Source of the DNA: Anaerolineales bacterium UBA2317
Lineage (GTDB): Bacteria > Chloroflexota > Anaerolineae > Anaerolineales > Villigracilaceae
Length of the DNA stretch: 59,620 bases
Direction: 5' to 3'
Assembly (NCBI GenBank): GCA_002345215.1
Contig: DDVH01000024.1
Coordinates: forward strand, 1 to 59,620
Shown here: positions 8,231 through 17,377 of the stretch, piece after piece
Numbering within the stretch: position 1 is the first letter of the stretch
Layout: each line of letters begins with the position of its first letter
Position numbers and translations under genes: made by a program
The notes under the pieces: generated by a model
What the model was told of the DNA's origin: nothing
Database searches by the model: none
Seen by the model: only the letters and a program-made list of their open reading frames with translations

Positions 8231-8767
8231 ATGACCCCCCGTTACAAAATTCGTCAAAACCTAATCTTCATTGGAGATGACTTCTGGATCGAAAATGAAG
8301 TAGGCAAGAAAGCTTACAAAGTAGATGGCAAAGTGCTAAAAATCCGCAAGACTCTTGTCTTTGAAGATGCGCAAGGCAAAAAACTGGCACAGATTCAACA
8401 ACGCCTGCTGACCATCCGCGATACGATGGTGATTGACGATGCCGATAGAAAAGAAATCGCTGTCATCAAAAAGGCATTAATTTCTCCACTGGTTGACCGC
8501 TGGACGGTTAAGGTCAAGGGTGGGGAGGATTTAGATGTGACAGGCAACATCTTTGACTTTGAATATTCGATTAAGCAAGGCAAGGTCAAAGTGGCTGAAA
8601 TCTCCAAAAAATGGTTCCGTCTCACAGATACCTATGGCGTTGAGATTGAAGCGGGTCAAAATCACATTTTGATTTTGGCAATCGCTGTGGCTGTGGATAT
8701 GATGGCTCATGGGGATAAAAAGAAGAAAAAGAAGAAAGAGAAGAAAGTTGTAAAAGGTAAGAAATAA
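8231..8767 (+). CDS. LURP-one-related / Tubby-C-like family protein
   Basis: 178 residues of successive beta strands with repeats of the form 'KIRKTLVFEDAQGKKLAQI', matching the LURP-one-related (DUF567, YxjI) fold. That fold is a 12-stranded barrel around a central helix and is related to Tubby C-domains and scramblases. Residues 144-157 form the hydrophobic central helix (ILILAIAVAVDMMA). The last 20 residues are almost all lysine, suggesting binding to acidic lipid or nucleic acid (inference). An AAAGGAAACATC lead precedes the ATG. Role in bacteria unclear. Confidence 0.82.
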   Translation: MTPRYKIRQNLIFIGDDFWIENEVGKKAYKVDGKVLKIRKTLVFEDAQGKKLAQIQQRLLTIRDTMVIDDADRKEIAVIKKALISPLVDRWTVKVKGGEDLDVTGNIFDFEYSIKQGKVKVAEISKKWFRLTDTYGVEIEAGQNHILILAIAVAVDMMAHGDKKKKKKKEKKVVKGKK

Positions 8768-8771
8768 TGTA

Positions 8772-8800
8772 AAAGAGCCTCGCAAGAGACTCTTTTTTTT
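8772..8800 (+). terminator. terminator after LURP-one-like gene
   Basis: Stem AAAGAG/CTCTTT with a CCTCGCAAGAGA loop followed by eight T. Its T-run overlaps the -35 of the next promoter. Confidence 0.65.
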
Positions 8801-8827
8801 GTCAAAAAAAGAATCGCAAAGTAAAAT
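8799..8827 (+). promoter_or_regulatory. promoter for a leaderless acyltransferase mRNA
   Basis: TTGTCA, 17-nt spacer, TAAAAT, then six bases to the ATG at 8834. Transcription should start at or beside the A of the start codon; no ribosome site is present. Confidence 0.6.
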
Positions 8828-8833
8828 TGCTCT

Positions 8834-9892
8834 ATGACTATAGAGCCAATCAAACAAGAATCAGTCTATTGGGTTGATTTTATCCGAGTTGTTTCAATCT
8901 TCTTTGTTGTAATGATTCATGTAATTGAAAAAATTATTAACAACTGGAATAGTTATCCCGTTCAACTTCAGATGATTGCGAATATGTATGATTCAATTGT
9001 TAGAATGTCTGTAGCATTATTCTTTATGGTGAGTGGTTGGTTGTTATTACCAAAATCAGAAAATATCAGGACTTTTTTTATAAAACGTTTTTCAAAAGTA
9101 CTCTTTCCTTTTATTATTTGGTCAATTATTTATTTATTTTGGAACTGTGGAATTAGATTAGGCGCATGCGATTCGTTATGGATATCTCGATTGTTTTTTG
9201 TACATGGCACCTCACATCATTTTTGGTTTATGTATCCACTTTTGGGAATTTATATACTTGTACCAGTTTTGCGTCTTTTGATTCAACCAGACAAGAAACA
9301 TATCCTATGGTATTTCATTGGGCTTTGGATTATTTTTCAACCAATCATGAGTATAGCCACGGAATTTTGGGATTTCAAAACTAATTTCATTTTGCCTATG
9401 GCAACAGGAGCCATTGGATTTTTTATACTAGGCTACTTACTAGGTGAACTGGTCATTTCATATAGATTATTTGTTATGGCAATGATTGGATGGATACTAA
9501 GCACAATTTTTATTGCTGTAGCCACTCAAATGTTAAGTAAATACTTGGGCTCATTTAGTTATTTTTTTTATGATTATCTAAGTTTGACTGGGGTCATAAA
9601 TGCGGCGACAGGTTTCATTATGTTAAGATGGTTGTCAGAAGCTCGCCCAATTTCTACGGGGATAGTAAGTTTGTATATCCAAAAGATTGCTAAGGCAAGT
9701 TTTGGTATTTATCTTATTCACATCATAGTTTTAGAAGTATTAGATCGAAGAAATCCATGGATATCTATAAATATAGATATTGGAAACCCTATTTGGAGCA
9801 TTCCTTTCGTGACGATTTTGGTATTTTTGATATGTTTCTTTATTGTAAATGCTATGCAAAAGACAAAAATCCTTAAAAAAATAATCCCCTAA
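8834..9892 (+). CDS. acyltransferase family 3 membrane protein
   Basis: An integral-membrane O-acyltransferase of the OatA/WecH/NodX type. 352 residues, about ten helices. It starts with YWVDFIRVVSIFFVVMIHVI, the family's first helix carrying the conserved Arg and catalytic His, and then has VALFFMVSGWLLL. It probably acetylates or succinylates a cell-surface sugar. It is a stand-alone acyltransferase-3 domain with no SGNH extension. Start placement is fixed by the leaderless promoter. The acceptor is not known. Confidence 0.88.
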   Translation: MTIEPIKQESVYWVDFIRVVSIFFVVMIHVIEKIINNWNSYPVQLQMIANMYDSIVRMSVALFFMVSGWLLLPKSENIRTFFIKRFSKVLFPFIIWSIIYLFWNCGIRLGACDSLWISRLFFVHGTSHHFWFMYPLLGIYILVPVLRLLIQPDKKHILWYFIGLWIIFQPIMSIATEFWDFKTNFILPMATGAIGFFILGYLLGELVISYRLFVMAMIGWILSTIFIAVATQMLSKYLGSFSYFFYDYLSLTGVINAATGFIMLRWLSEARPISTGIVSLYIQKIAKASFGIYLIHIIVLEVLDRRNPWISINIDIGNPIWSIPFVTILVFLICFFIVNAMQKTKILKKIIP

Positions 9893-9945
9893 TAAAAAAT
9901 AGACAGCCTCTTTTATTTTGGTATACTACTCTTAACATATCGTTA

Positions 9946-9969
9946 ATAGAGTCCTTAATAGGACTCTAT
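9946..9969 (+). promoter_or_regulatory. leader hairpin of the small-protein/methyltransferase operon
   Basis: Perfect 9-bp stem ATAGAGTCC/GGACTCTAT with a TTAATA loop, 45 nt upstream of the ATG at 10015. Outer AGACAG/CTGTCT bases can extend it. No T-run follows, so it is more likely a leader element than a terminator. Confidence 0.5.
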
Positions 9970-10014
9970 CTGTCTATGTTGGTGTGACTAAATTCTAATT
10001 AAAGGAAGTTACCT

Positions 10015-10212
10015 ATGTTTTTTTCTCTCCCGCCTCTCTCTCCTGATTTGTATCTTGACCCCGGTTCAGGAAGCATTTTATTTCAGATGATTGTCGCCGC
10101 AATTCTTGGGGCAGGCGTGCTGATTCGTTCTCAGTGGGCGCGCATTAAAAAATGGTTTGGTGTCAAAGACAATACTGAAGAACAAAACGAGAACGACGAG
10201 GAAAACAAGTGA
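10015..10212 (+). CDS. small membrane protein with LDPGSGS motif
   Basis: 65 residues. A proline-rich start, then LYLDPGSGSILFQMIVAAIL leading into one transmembrane helix, then a basic patch (RSQWARIKKWFG) and an acidic tail rich in Glu/Asn. The DPGSGS-plus-helix pattern is a recurring small-protein family found beside surface-polysaccharide methyltransferases. The AAAGGAAG ribosome site is good. Its stop overlaps the next gene's GTG by 4 nt (GTGA), so translation is coupled to the methyltransferase, which it may anchor to the membrane (inference). Confidence 0.8.
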   Translation: MFFSLPPLSPDLYLDPGSGSILFQMIVAAILGAGVLIRSQWARIKKWFGVKDNTEEQNENDEENK

Positions 10213-11597
10213 CCGAAGCGCGCGTTCAAGGTTCGTTCCGCGACCCCAGCGGATTTTTATTTAAGAGAAATAATATTTTATATAGGCAAGTCAATCAAGT
10301 TTATGCTGATCATTATCAATTACTAATCAGTTCTGGGTTATATGATAATTTAGTGAAACGTGGTTTGCTTATTCCGCATCAAGAAGTGGATGTTTCAGCA
10401 CAAGATTCAGCAAACGTATATAAAGTCATACAACCTGAAATGTTGGGGTTTATATCTTATCCATATGAATGGTCATTTAGTCAATTAAAAGATGCCGCTT
10501 TGGCAACGCTCGATATTCAATTGCGTGCATTAAAACATAACATGTCGTTAAAAGATGCCAGTGCCTATAACATTCAATTTCATAAAGGCAAACCTATTCT
10601 GATTGATACACTTTCTTTTGAAAAACATAAAGAAGGTGAGCCATGGGTTGCATATAAACAATTTTGTCAACACTTTCTTGCTCCATTAACATTAATGGCA
10701 AAGGTGGATGTGCAGTTATCTCAACTCTTGCGTATCCATATTGATGGCATCCCCTTAGACTTCACATCTCTGCTTTTGCCGTTTTCTACTTATTTCAATT
10801 TTGGTTTACTCACACATATCCATTTACATGCCAAAGCACAATCTCAATATGCAGGCAAGAAGATTGATAATCCGACAAATGAAAGAAGACTTGGTCGTGT
10901 AAGTAAAAATGCTTTGATAGGCTTGATTGAAAACTTGAAGAAAACGCTTCTTTCTCTGGAGTGGAAGCCTGCTGGCACCAATTGGGCAGAGTACTATACC
11001 TTTACAAACTATTCCGATGAAGCCTTTGAAAAAAAGAAGAAAATTGTGGACGAATGGCTGACTCGTGTTAATCCAAAATCAGTTTGGGATATTGGAGCAA
11101 ATAACGGATTATTTACTCGCCTCGCATCGAATCGTGGCATTCCATCTATTTCATTCGACATTGACCCCGCCGCTGTGGAAAAAAATTACCGTCAAGTCAA
11201 ATTAAACAAAGAAGAAAACATTTTGCCATTAATCCAAGATATGACCAACCCTAGTCCATCACTTGGGTGGAATATTCAAGAAAGAGATTCTCTGTTAGAT
11301 CGCGCTTCCGCAGATATGGTTTTTGCACTCGCCCTCATTCATCATCTTGCAATTTCAAATAACGTCCCGTTGAATCAAATAGCCGATTTATTTCATCGTT
11401 TAGGCAAATGGTTGGTGATTGAATTTGTCCCAAAATCTGATTCTCAAGTGCAAAAACTTCTCGTGGCTCGTTTAGATATCTTTGACGGATACACAGCCGA
11501 AGGTTTTGAAAATAGTTTTCAAGAAAAATTTATCATCCACGATAAAGCAATTGTGGAAGGTTCCGAACGAATTCTTTATTTAATGGAACGTAAATAA
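10209..11597 (+). CDS. class I SAM-dependent methyltransferase (NoeA-related type)
   Basis: 462 residues. The N-terminal half (about 1-270) is the helical NoeA-like region with DPSGFLFKRNNILYRQVN near the start. The C-terminal half carries the SAM Rossmann fold: SVWDIGANNGLFTRLA (motif I), then SISFDID (acidic ribose contact), DMVFALALIHHLAIS and the WLVIEFVP strand. It probably methylates a sugar or polysaccharide precursor in the cytoplasm. The GTG start overlaps the upstream stop. It ends 7 nt from gatB's stop on the opposite strand. Confidence 0.82.
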   Translation: MTEARVQGSFRDPSGFLFKRNNILYRQVNQVYADHYQLLISSGLYDNLVKRGLLIPHQEVDVSAQDSANVYKVIQPEMLGFISYPYEWSFSQLKDAALATLDIQLRALKHNMSLKDASAYNIQFHKGKPILIDTLSFEKHKEGEPWVAYKQFCQHFLAPLTLMAKVDVQLSQLLRIHIDGIPLDFTSLLLPFSTYFNFGLLTHIHLHAKAQSQYAGKKIDNPTNERRLGRVSKNALIGLIENLKKTLLSLEWKPAGTNWAEYYTFTNYSDEAFEKKKKIVDEWLTRVNPKSVWDIGANNGLFTRLASNRGIPSISFDIDPAAVEKNYRQVKLNKEENILPLIQDMTNPSPSLGWNIQERDSLLDRASADMVFALALIHHLAISNNVPLNQIADLFHRLGKWLVIEFVPKSDSQVQKLLVARLDIFDGYTAEGFENSFQEKFIIHDKAIVEGSERILYLMERK

Positions 11598-11604
11598 AGA
11601 ATCT

Positions 11605-13056
11605 TTATTTCTTTCGTTCTTCCAAACCTTTTAATAACAATTCTTTTGCTATATTCGGGTCTGCTTTGCCTTTGGTGGTGCGGGCGATTTGTCCCATAAA
11701 CCATTGAAGCAAAGTATCTTTGCCAGCCAAATATGATTCAACTTCTTTGGGGTTGTCATTCAATATTTTTGTAACAGTTTCAAGAATAAAACCTTCATCT
11801 GAAACTTGCGCAAGATTTTTCTCTTTGACAATTTGTTCAGGGTCGCTTCCACTCTTGACCATTTCATTGAACACCACTTTAGCAGAATTCCCGCTGATAA
11901 CTTTTTCTGTGGTCATATCAATTAACTTAGCAAATGATTCAGGCGATAGAGTCAAATCATCAATGCTCAAATTTGATTCATTGAGATAACGCATCAACTC
12001 ACCAGCAATCCATGAGTGCACTGCTTTTGCAGGACTCTTCGACTTTGATAAAACTGATTCAAAATAATCTGCCAAAGATTTTTCAGATGTAAGAAACTGC
12101 GCTTCGGAGCGTTTCAAGTCGAAGTCAGAAATGAAGCGTGCAGTTTTTGCTTCTGGTAATTCAGGCAATTGATTTCGAATCGAATCAATCCACGCATCAC
12201 TTAATTGAAGTGGTGGCAAATCCGGTTCGGGGAAATAACGATAATCATGCGCATCTTCTTTGCCGCGTTGTGAAATAGTCACGCCACGCACATCATCCCA
12301 GCCCAAAGTTTCTTGCAAAACACTTCCGCCATCTTCATAAATTTTTATTTGGCGTTCAATTTCATATTGTGAAGCGCGAGTGAGTGCGCGAAAACTATTT
12401 AAATTTTTAATTTCAGTGCGCGTGCGCAACTCATCACTGCCAACGGGTCGCACAGAAATATTGGCTTCAAAACGCAACACACCTTTTTCCATGTCACCCG
12501 AATTCACGCCGAGATAACGCAAAATGGCGCGAACTTTTGTTGCATAATCCAAGGCGGCTTCAACCGTCCGCATATCAGGCTCGGAGACAATTTCTAAAAG
12601 CGGAACACCCGCTCGATTGAAATCAACCAACGCATAATTTTTTTCGTGACTCAATTTTGCTGTATCTTCTTCGATGTGAACCCGCCTCACTCTTACTTTG
12701 AGTTGATTCTCATCACCAGCATTGACATCCATCCAGCCTTTTTCTGCAATGGGCAATTCATATTGCGAGATTTGATAACCTTTTGGAAGATCAGGATAAT
12801 AATAATTTTTTCTTGCGAAAGTGTTGTGTTTGTTGATGGAACAATTCAGTGCCAGCCCAACCAACGCGGCAAGTTCTGTCGCTTTTTTATTGACAACAGG
12901 CATAGCACCCGGTAAGCCTGTGCAAGTGGGGCAAATGTTTATATTTGGTTCTGGCGCAGAGCCATAATCAGCAGAACAGCCACAAAACATTTTAGAGTTC
13001 GTCAGCAATTCGCCGTGAATTTCAAGTCCGATAACGGGTTCGTATTTTTGAGTCAT
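11605..13056 (-). CDS. gatB: Asp/Glu-tRNA amidotransferase subunit B
   Basis: The tRNA-binding and phosphorylating subunit of GatCAB, which converts misacylated Glu-tRNA-Gln (and Asp-tRNA-Asn) to the amide form. 483 residues, normal length. It starts YEPVIGLEIHGELLTNSKMF, the family hallmark. Zinc-ligand cysteines lie in FCGCSADYG and CPTCTGLPGAMP, the cradle motif RAGVPLLEIVSEPD follows, and the helical and YqeY tail domain occupies about 300-483 (ending with MGQIARTTKGKADPN). It is the third subunit in the gatC-gatA-nudix-gatB order. Confidence 0.96.
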   Translation of the reverse strand: MTQKYEPVIGLEIHGELLTNSKMFCGCSADYGSAPEPNINICPTCTGLPGAMPVVNKKATELAALVGLALNCSINKHNTFARKNYYYPDLPKGYQISQYELPIAEKGWMDVNAGDENQLKVRVRRVHIEEDTAKLSHEKNYALVDFNRAGVPLLEIVSEPDMRTVEAALDYATKVRAILRYLGVNSGDMEKGVLRFEANISVRPVGSDELRTRTEIKNLNSFRALTRASQYEIERQIKIYEDGGSVLQETLGWDDVRGVTISQRGKEDAHDYRYFPEPDLPPLQLSDAWIDSIRNQLPELPEAKTARFISDFDLKRSEAQFLTSEKSLADYFESVLSKSKSPAKAVHSWIAGELMRYLNESNLSIDDLTLSPESFAKLIDMTTEKVISGNSAKVVFNEMVKSGSDPEQIVKEKNLAQVSDEGFILETVTKILNDNPKEVESYLAGKDTLLQWFMGQIARTTKGKADPNIAKELLLKGLEERKK

Positions 13057-13078
13057 AGTTTATAGTCTCGTAAACAAT

Positions 13079-13657
13079 TTATTCAGCTTTTTGCAGATTA
13101 AGAGCATTTAGATAATTCAATGTCATTGCTACAACTGCTGACCATGCTAAAATTTTAAACTCCCCTTTTCTCAAAGCACTTTCAATTTCGCTTCGGCTGA
13201 GAAATAATAATTCTTGATCTTCTAAATCATCACTGTTTGGTTCAGTTATCTTTTTTGCATTCAACGCTAAAAATAAATGCATTGTTGCAACTCCACGATT
13301 GGGATCTAGAATGTGGCTTCCTAAACTAATCCAGTTAGAAGATTCATAACCCATTTCTTCAAGTAATTCTCGTTTTGCGGCATCAAGTGGTGCTTCATCA
13401 GGTTCAAGCATGCCGCCAACAGGCGCAAGAGATGTTCCTTCTACTGCATATTTTGTTTGTCGAAAACAGAGAAACTCTTCGTTTTCTGTTACAGCTAGAA
13501 CAATAACAGCGCTTGGAATAATAAGCCACGCCCAATCCGGAATGATTTGTCCATCAGGGAGTTTTACAACGTGATTCTCAACTGTTAAGAACTTACTATG
13601 ATTGAGAATTACTTCTCTTGAAACAGTCTCCCAAACGCGCAAACTCTTTTTACTCAT
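13079..13657 (-). CDS. NUDIX hydrolase, ADP-ribose pyrophosphatase-like
   Basis: 192 residues. The complete Nudix box GMLEPDEAPLDAAKRELLEE followed by MGY fits GX5EX7REUXEEXGU (Mg2+ and pyrophosphate site). The N-terminal strand region (SREVILNHSKFLTVENHVVK) resembles NudF/ADP-ribose pyrophosphatases. It lies between gatA and gatB, 17 nt after the gatA stop. The ATG at 13657 has a GGAGAAAAG ribosome site; a GTG five codons earlier is less likely. Its link to tRNA amidation, if any, may be housekeeping only. Confidence 0.9.
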   Translation of the reverse strand: MSKKSLRVWETVSREVILNHSKFLTVENHVVKLPDGQIIPDWAWLIIPSAVIVLAVTENEEFLCFRQTKYAVEGTSLAPVGGMLEPDEAPLDAAKRELLEEMGYESSNWISLGSHILDPNRGVATMHLFLALNAKKITEPNSDDLEDQELLFLSRSEIESALRKGEFKILAWSAVVAMTLNYLNALNLQKAE

Positions 13658-13674
13658 CTTTTCTCCAAGCACAT

Positions 13675-15135
13675 TTAGATGAGTGGCAACTGCTTATGCC
13701 AATCGGTGACTTGCTGATAAGCATGACCGACTTGGAATATGGTTTGTTCATCTAAATGTTTGCCGATGAGTTGCATACCAACAGGCATGTCGTTTGAAAA
13801 CCCGCAAGGTAAAGCCATTGCAGGAACGCCTGCTGGATTCGTGGCAACAACATAAATATCAGAGAGATACATTTCGAGTGGGTCACTAGTTTTTTCACCA
13901 AGTTTGAAGGCTGTGGTGGGGCAGGTTGGGGCGAGGAGAATATCCACTTTGGAAAAAGCAGTTTCAAAGTCACGACGAAGAAGCGTGCGAACTTTTTGAG
14001 CTTTCAAGTAATACGCGTCATAATATCCAGCAGATAAAGCATACGCGCCAAGCATAATCCTACGTTTGACTTCATCACCGAATCCTTCGCGACGAGTCTG
14101 TAAATAAATATCAATCACATCTTTTGCATTTTCAGATTTTGAAAGACCGAAACGTGTGCCATCGAAACGCGCGAGATTAGAACTGGCTTCAGCGAAAAGC
14201 AAAAGATAATAAACGGGCAAACCGTATTGCGTGGTGGGAAGCGAGACCTCGTGAATTTCCATACCAAGTTTTTCGTAAGTGCGAATGGCTTCTTGAATGG
14301 ATGACTCAACGCCTGCTTCCATACCTGCCACAAAATATTCTTTTGGAATTCCGAGCTTCATGCCTTTGACAGATTTGTTTATATTTTTAGTGTAATTCGG
14401 AACGGCTGAGTTATAGGTTGTGCTATCTTTTTCATCGTGACCTGCAATGGCTTCCAATACAGTTGCACAATCGTACGCATCGCGAGTCATTGGACCGATG
14501 CAATCAAATGAAGAGACCAACGAAATTAATCCGTAACGTGAGACTCGTCCATAAGTTGGTTTGATTCCAGTCACATTACAAAATCCAGCAGGCATGCGGA
14601 CTGAACCGCCAGTATCTTCTCCAATGGTGAAAGTTGCTAAACTTGCAGACATTGCCGCCGCAGAACCGCCACTGGAACCACCAGGCACGTGATTTAAATT
14701 CCATGGGTTGTGAGTATTGAAGAATGCAGAATTTTCACAAGATGAACCCATGCCAAATTCATCCATATTAGTTTTGCCAACCAATACTGCGCCTGCATCT
14801 GCTAATTTATTGGTGACTGTCGCATTGTATTGTGGGACATAATTTTCTAAAATTTTTGATGAACAAGTTGTTTTGACATCACGAGTTGAAATACAATCTT
14901 TCATTGCAAAAGGAATGCCAGTTAATGGCGTGATATTTTCACCTTTGGCGATTCGTTCATCGGCTTGTTTGGCTTGCTTTAAAGCAAGGTCATCGGTAAC
15001 TGTGACATAAGACTTAACTTTTTTATCTACATCATGAATACGTTTAAGAGTTTCCTTTGTCAATTCAACAGAGGAAATCTTTTTTGTTTTGAGAAGTTCT
15101 GATGCTTCCTGAATAGTAAGATTAGTTAGTTGCAT
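13675..15135 (-). CDS. gatA: Asp/Glu-tRNA amidotransferase subunit A (glutaminase)
   Basis: Amidase-signature glutaminase that supplies ammonia to GatB. 486 residues, full length. The Ser-cisSer-Lys triad is visible: Lys in GIPFAMKDCIST, the Ser-rich GGSSGGSAAAMS segment (cis-Ser), and the nucleophile Ser in GEDTGGSVRMPAGF. The C-terminal LAPTCPTTAF and DIYVVATNPAGVPAM segments are typical. It follows gatC with a 72-nt gap that contains a palindrome. Confidence 0.96.
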   Translation of the reverse strand: MQLTNLTIQEASELLKTKKISSVELTKETLKRIHDVDKKVKSYVTVTDDLALKQAKQADERIAKGENITPLTGIPFAMKDCISTRDVKTTCSSKILENYVPQYNATVTNKLADAGAVLVGKTNMDEFGMGSSCENSAFFNTHNPWNLNHVPGGSSGGSAAAMSASLATFTIGEDTGGSVRMPAGFCNVTGIKPTYGRVSRYGLISLVSSFDCIGPMTRDAYDCATVLEAIAGHDEKDSTTYNSAVPNYTKNINKSVKGMKLGIPKEYFVAGMEAGVESSIQEAIRTYEKLGMEIHEVSLPTTQYGLPVYYLLLFAEASSNLARFDGTRFGLSKSENAKDVIDIYLQTRREGFGDEVKRRIMLGAYALSAGYYDAYYLKAQKVRTLLRRDFETAFSKVDILLAPTCPTTAFKLGEKTSDPLEMYLSDIYVVATNPAGVPAMALPCGFSNDMPVGMQLIGKHLDEQTIFQVGHAYQQVTDWHKQLPLI

Positions 15136-15147
15136 AATTTAGTCTTT

Positions 15148-15197
15148 AGAGAGTAGAGAACAGAGAGCAGTTTCTTAAATCTGTTCTCTACTCTCTG
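15148..15197. repeat. AGAGAGTAGAGAACAGA palindrome
   Basis: Inverted arms GAGAGTAGAGAACAGA and TCTGTTCTCTACTCTC separated by about 17 nt, filling the gatC-gatA gap. A purine/pyrimidine-rich mobile palindrome rather than a terminator: no T-run and it sits inside an operon. Confidence 0.75.
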
Positions 15198-15207
15198 TTC
15201 TCTTATT

Positions 15208-15507
15208 TTATTCTTCACCTAACACTGTTGGCACTTTGACATATCCACGTTCGGATTGAGGTGCATTCTTCAAAAATTCTTCTCGATCCATCGAAGGCTT
15301 GACTACATCTTCGCGTAAAACATTTTCTGCATTGGCAACATCCGATGCGGGGATGACGTTTTCTGTGTCCACTTCATTTAACATATTGAAATAATCAATA
15401 ATCGCAGAGAATTGTCCGCTAAATTTTTGGGCTTCCTCTTCGGAGATTCCGAGGCGGACGAGATTTGCAACATGTTTTATAGTTTTGGTATCTATGGTTT
15501 GGGTCAT
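15208..15507 (-). CDS. gatC: Asp/Glu-tRNA amidotransferase subunit C
   Basis: 99 residues, the linker subunit that holds GatA on GatB. It starts MTQTIDTKTIKHVANLVRLG (helix typical of GatC), then the DYFNMLNEVDTENVIP segment and the LREDVVKPS extended strand that threads between partners. AGAGG precedes the ATG. First gat gene after aspS. Confidence 0.95.
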   Translation of the reverse strand: MTQTIDTKTIKHVANLVRLGISEEEAQKFSGQFSAIIDYFNMLNEVDTENVIPASDVANAENVLREDVVKPSMDREEFLKNAPQSERGYVKVPTVLGEE

Positions 15508-15526
15508 AAAACCTCTTTGCTTTAAA

Positions 15527-15575
15527 TGACCGTAGACCGTGGACGATTGACCGTTTTAAGAACGGTCTACGGTCT
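15527..15575. repeat. GACCGTAGACCGT palindrome
   Basis: Arms GACCGTAGACCGT and ACGGTCTACGGTC in the aspS-gatC gap, with a further degenerate right-hand repeat (CTATTGTCTATGGTC). Related in wording (AGACGGT/ACCGTCT) to the element at 31371. Confidence 0.75.
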
Positions 15576-15592
15576 ATTGTCTATGGTCTGCT

Positions 15593-17356
15593 TTACTCAA
15601 ACTTAATCTTCAACTCTTTCAACTGCTTTGGCTCAACCGCTGACGGCGCATCAGCCATCACATCACGCCCGTTTTGATTTTTCGGGAATGCAATCACTTC
15701 ACGAATGTTTGGTTCGTCCGCAAGCAACATGATTAACCGATCAATGCCGGGCGCCATGCCACCATGCGGAGGCGCGCCATATTCAAAAGCTTCAAGCATG
15801 TGACCAAACTTCGTTTTAATTTCTTCATCACTCAACCCAAGCATTTGGAACATTTTCATTTGCACATCACGGCGATGAATACGAATTGAACCTGAAGCCA
15901 TTTCATATCCGTTACACACCATATCATACGCATCCGATAAAACTTCACCAGGGTTCGTTTCAAATTTATCCAAATCTTCCAACTTCGGCATCGTAAACGG
16001 ATGATGTTCCGACTCCCAAGTTTTCGTTTCTTCGTTATATGCAAAAAATGGAAAATCCACAACCCATGCGAATGCCATCAAATTTTCATCCGCTAAATTT
16101 AATTTATCGCGGAACCAAACACGAAGTCCGCCCAACACTTTATTTGCGATCGCTCTTGCATCAGATGCAAATAGTATGAGGTCGCCTTCTTTAGCATTGA
16201 CCTTCGCTTTGAGAGATTCCAATTCATCAGCCGATACAAACTTTGACGCGCTTCCTTTCACGCCTTCACTTGTGATGGCAAGCGTCGGCATTCCCTTCGC
16301 CCCAAACGTTTTTGCCACTTCCGTCAACGCATCAATTTCCTTACGAGACATATCTGCTGATTTCGGCGCGAGGATACACTTAATCACACCGCCATTTTCC
16401 AAAGCCGATTGAAATACTTTAAATTCACTCTTCGCAAAAATATCGGATACATCTACCAATTCCATGCCGAAGCGTAGGTCAGGTTTGTCTGTGCCGTATG
16501 TTTCTATCGCTTCACGATAAGAAATCTTTCTCCACGGCTTAGACAATAATGTTTTATGTGGCGCAACGGTTGGAATCATTTCTGTATATAAATCTTCAAC
16601 CAATTTCAGCACATCATCACGATGCACATACGACATTTCAAGGTCAAGTTGCGTGAACTCAGGCTGACGGTCTCCGCGTAAATCTTCATCACGGAAACAA
16701 CGCGCGATTTGGAAGTATTTATCCATGCCTGCCACCATGAGCAATTGTTTCAATTGTTGCGGAGATTGTGGCAACGCATAAAATTGACCGGGGAATAAAC
16801 GAGAGGGGACAAGATAATCTCTTGCGCCTTCAGGCGTGGCTTTGAACATAATTGGTGTTTCAATTTCAATGAAACCTTGTTTATCTAAATAATCGCGCAT
16901 AAACTTGATGACTTTATGTCGTAAGACCATATTATTGGTTAATCGCTCACGGCGTAAATCAAGATAACGATATTTCAAACGCATATTTTCATCTGGCAAA
17001 TCCGCATCACTGCTGACCATGAAAGGCAACGTCTTGGCAGGATTCAAGATGGTGATGTTCTTAGCAATAATTTCAATTTCACCTGTTGCCATGTTTGGGT
17101 TTTCGTTACCAGTAGGGCGTTTTTGTACCAAGCCTTCAATTTGTAAAACCCATTCAAAACGCACGTCTTCAACTAAATCTAAGGTTTCTTTGGGTAAATC
17201 TGGGTTAATCGTAATTTGAACAATGCCGGAACGGTCTCTTAAATCAAAAAATGCAACTCCGCCATGGTCACGGCGGCGGTTGACCCAACCTGATAATGTT
17301 ACGGTTTGACCCGCATGACTAGCGCGTAATTCTCCACATGTGTGTGTTCGATACAT
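15593..17356 (-). CDS. aspS: aspartyl-tRNA synthetase (bacterial type)
   Basis: 587 residues, the bacterial length including the GAD insertion (about 280-420). OB-fold anticodon domain (VTLSGWVNRRRDHGGVAFFD), class II motif 2 (RCFRDEDLRGDRQPEFTQLD) and motif 3 (GGMAPGIDRLIMLLADE) are all present. It starts the run aspS-gatC-gatA-nudix-gatB. Whether it is discriminating or also mischarges tRNA-Asn cannot be read from sequence, but AsnRS elsewhere in the window makes a discriminating enzyme plausible. A long leader of about 315 nt with two repeats lies upstream. Confidence 0.96.
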   Translation of the reverse strand: MYRTHTCGELRASHAGQTVTLSGWVNRRRDHGGVAFFDLRDRSGIVQITINPDLPKETLDLVEDVRFEWVLQIEGLVQKRPTGNENPNMATGEIEIIAKNITILNPAKTLPFMVSSDADLPDENMRLKYRYLDLRRERLTNNMVLRHKVIKFMRDYLDKQGFIEIETPIMFKATPEGARDYLVPSRLFPGQFYALPQSPQQLKQLLMVAGMDKYFQIARCFRDEDLRGDRQPEFTQLDLEMSYVHRDDVLKLVEDLYTEMIPTVAPHKTLLSKPWRKISYREAIETYGTDKPDLRFGMELVDVSDIFAKSEFKVFQSALENGGVIKCILAPKSADMSRKEIDALTEVAKTFGAKGMPTLAITSEGVKGSASKFVSADELESLKAKVNAKEGDLILFASDARAIANKVLGGLRVWFRDKLNLADENLMAFAWVVDFPFFAYNEETKTWESEHHPFTMPKLEDLDKFETNPGEVLSDAYDMVCNGYEMASGSIRIHRRDVQMKMFQMLGLSDEEIKTKFGHMLEAFEYGAPPHGGMAPGIDRLIMLLADEPNIREVIAFPKNQNGRDVMADAPSAVEPKQLKELKIKFE

Positions 17357-17377
17357 AAATGTTCTCCGTTATGATGT

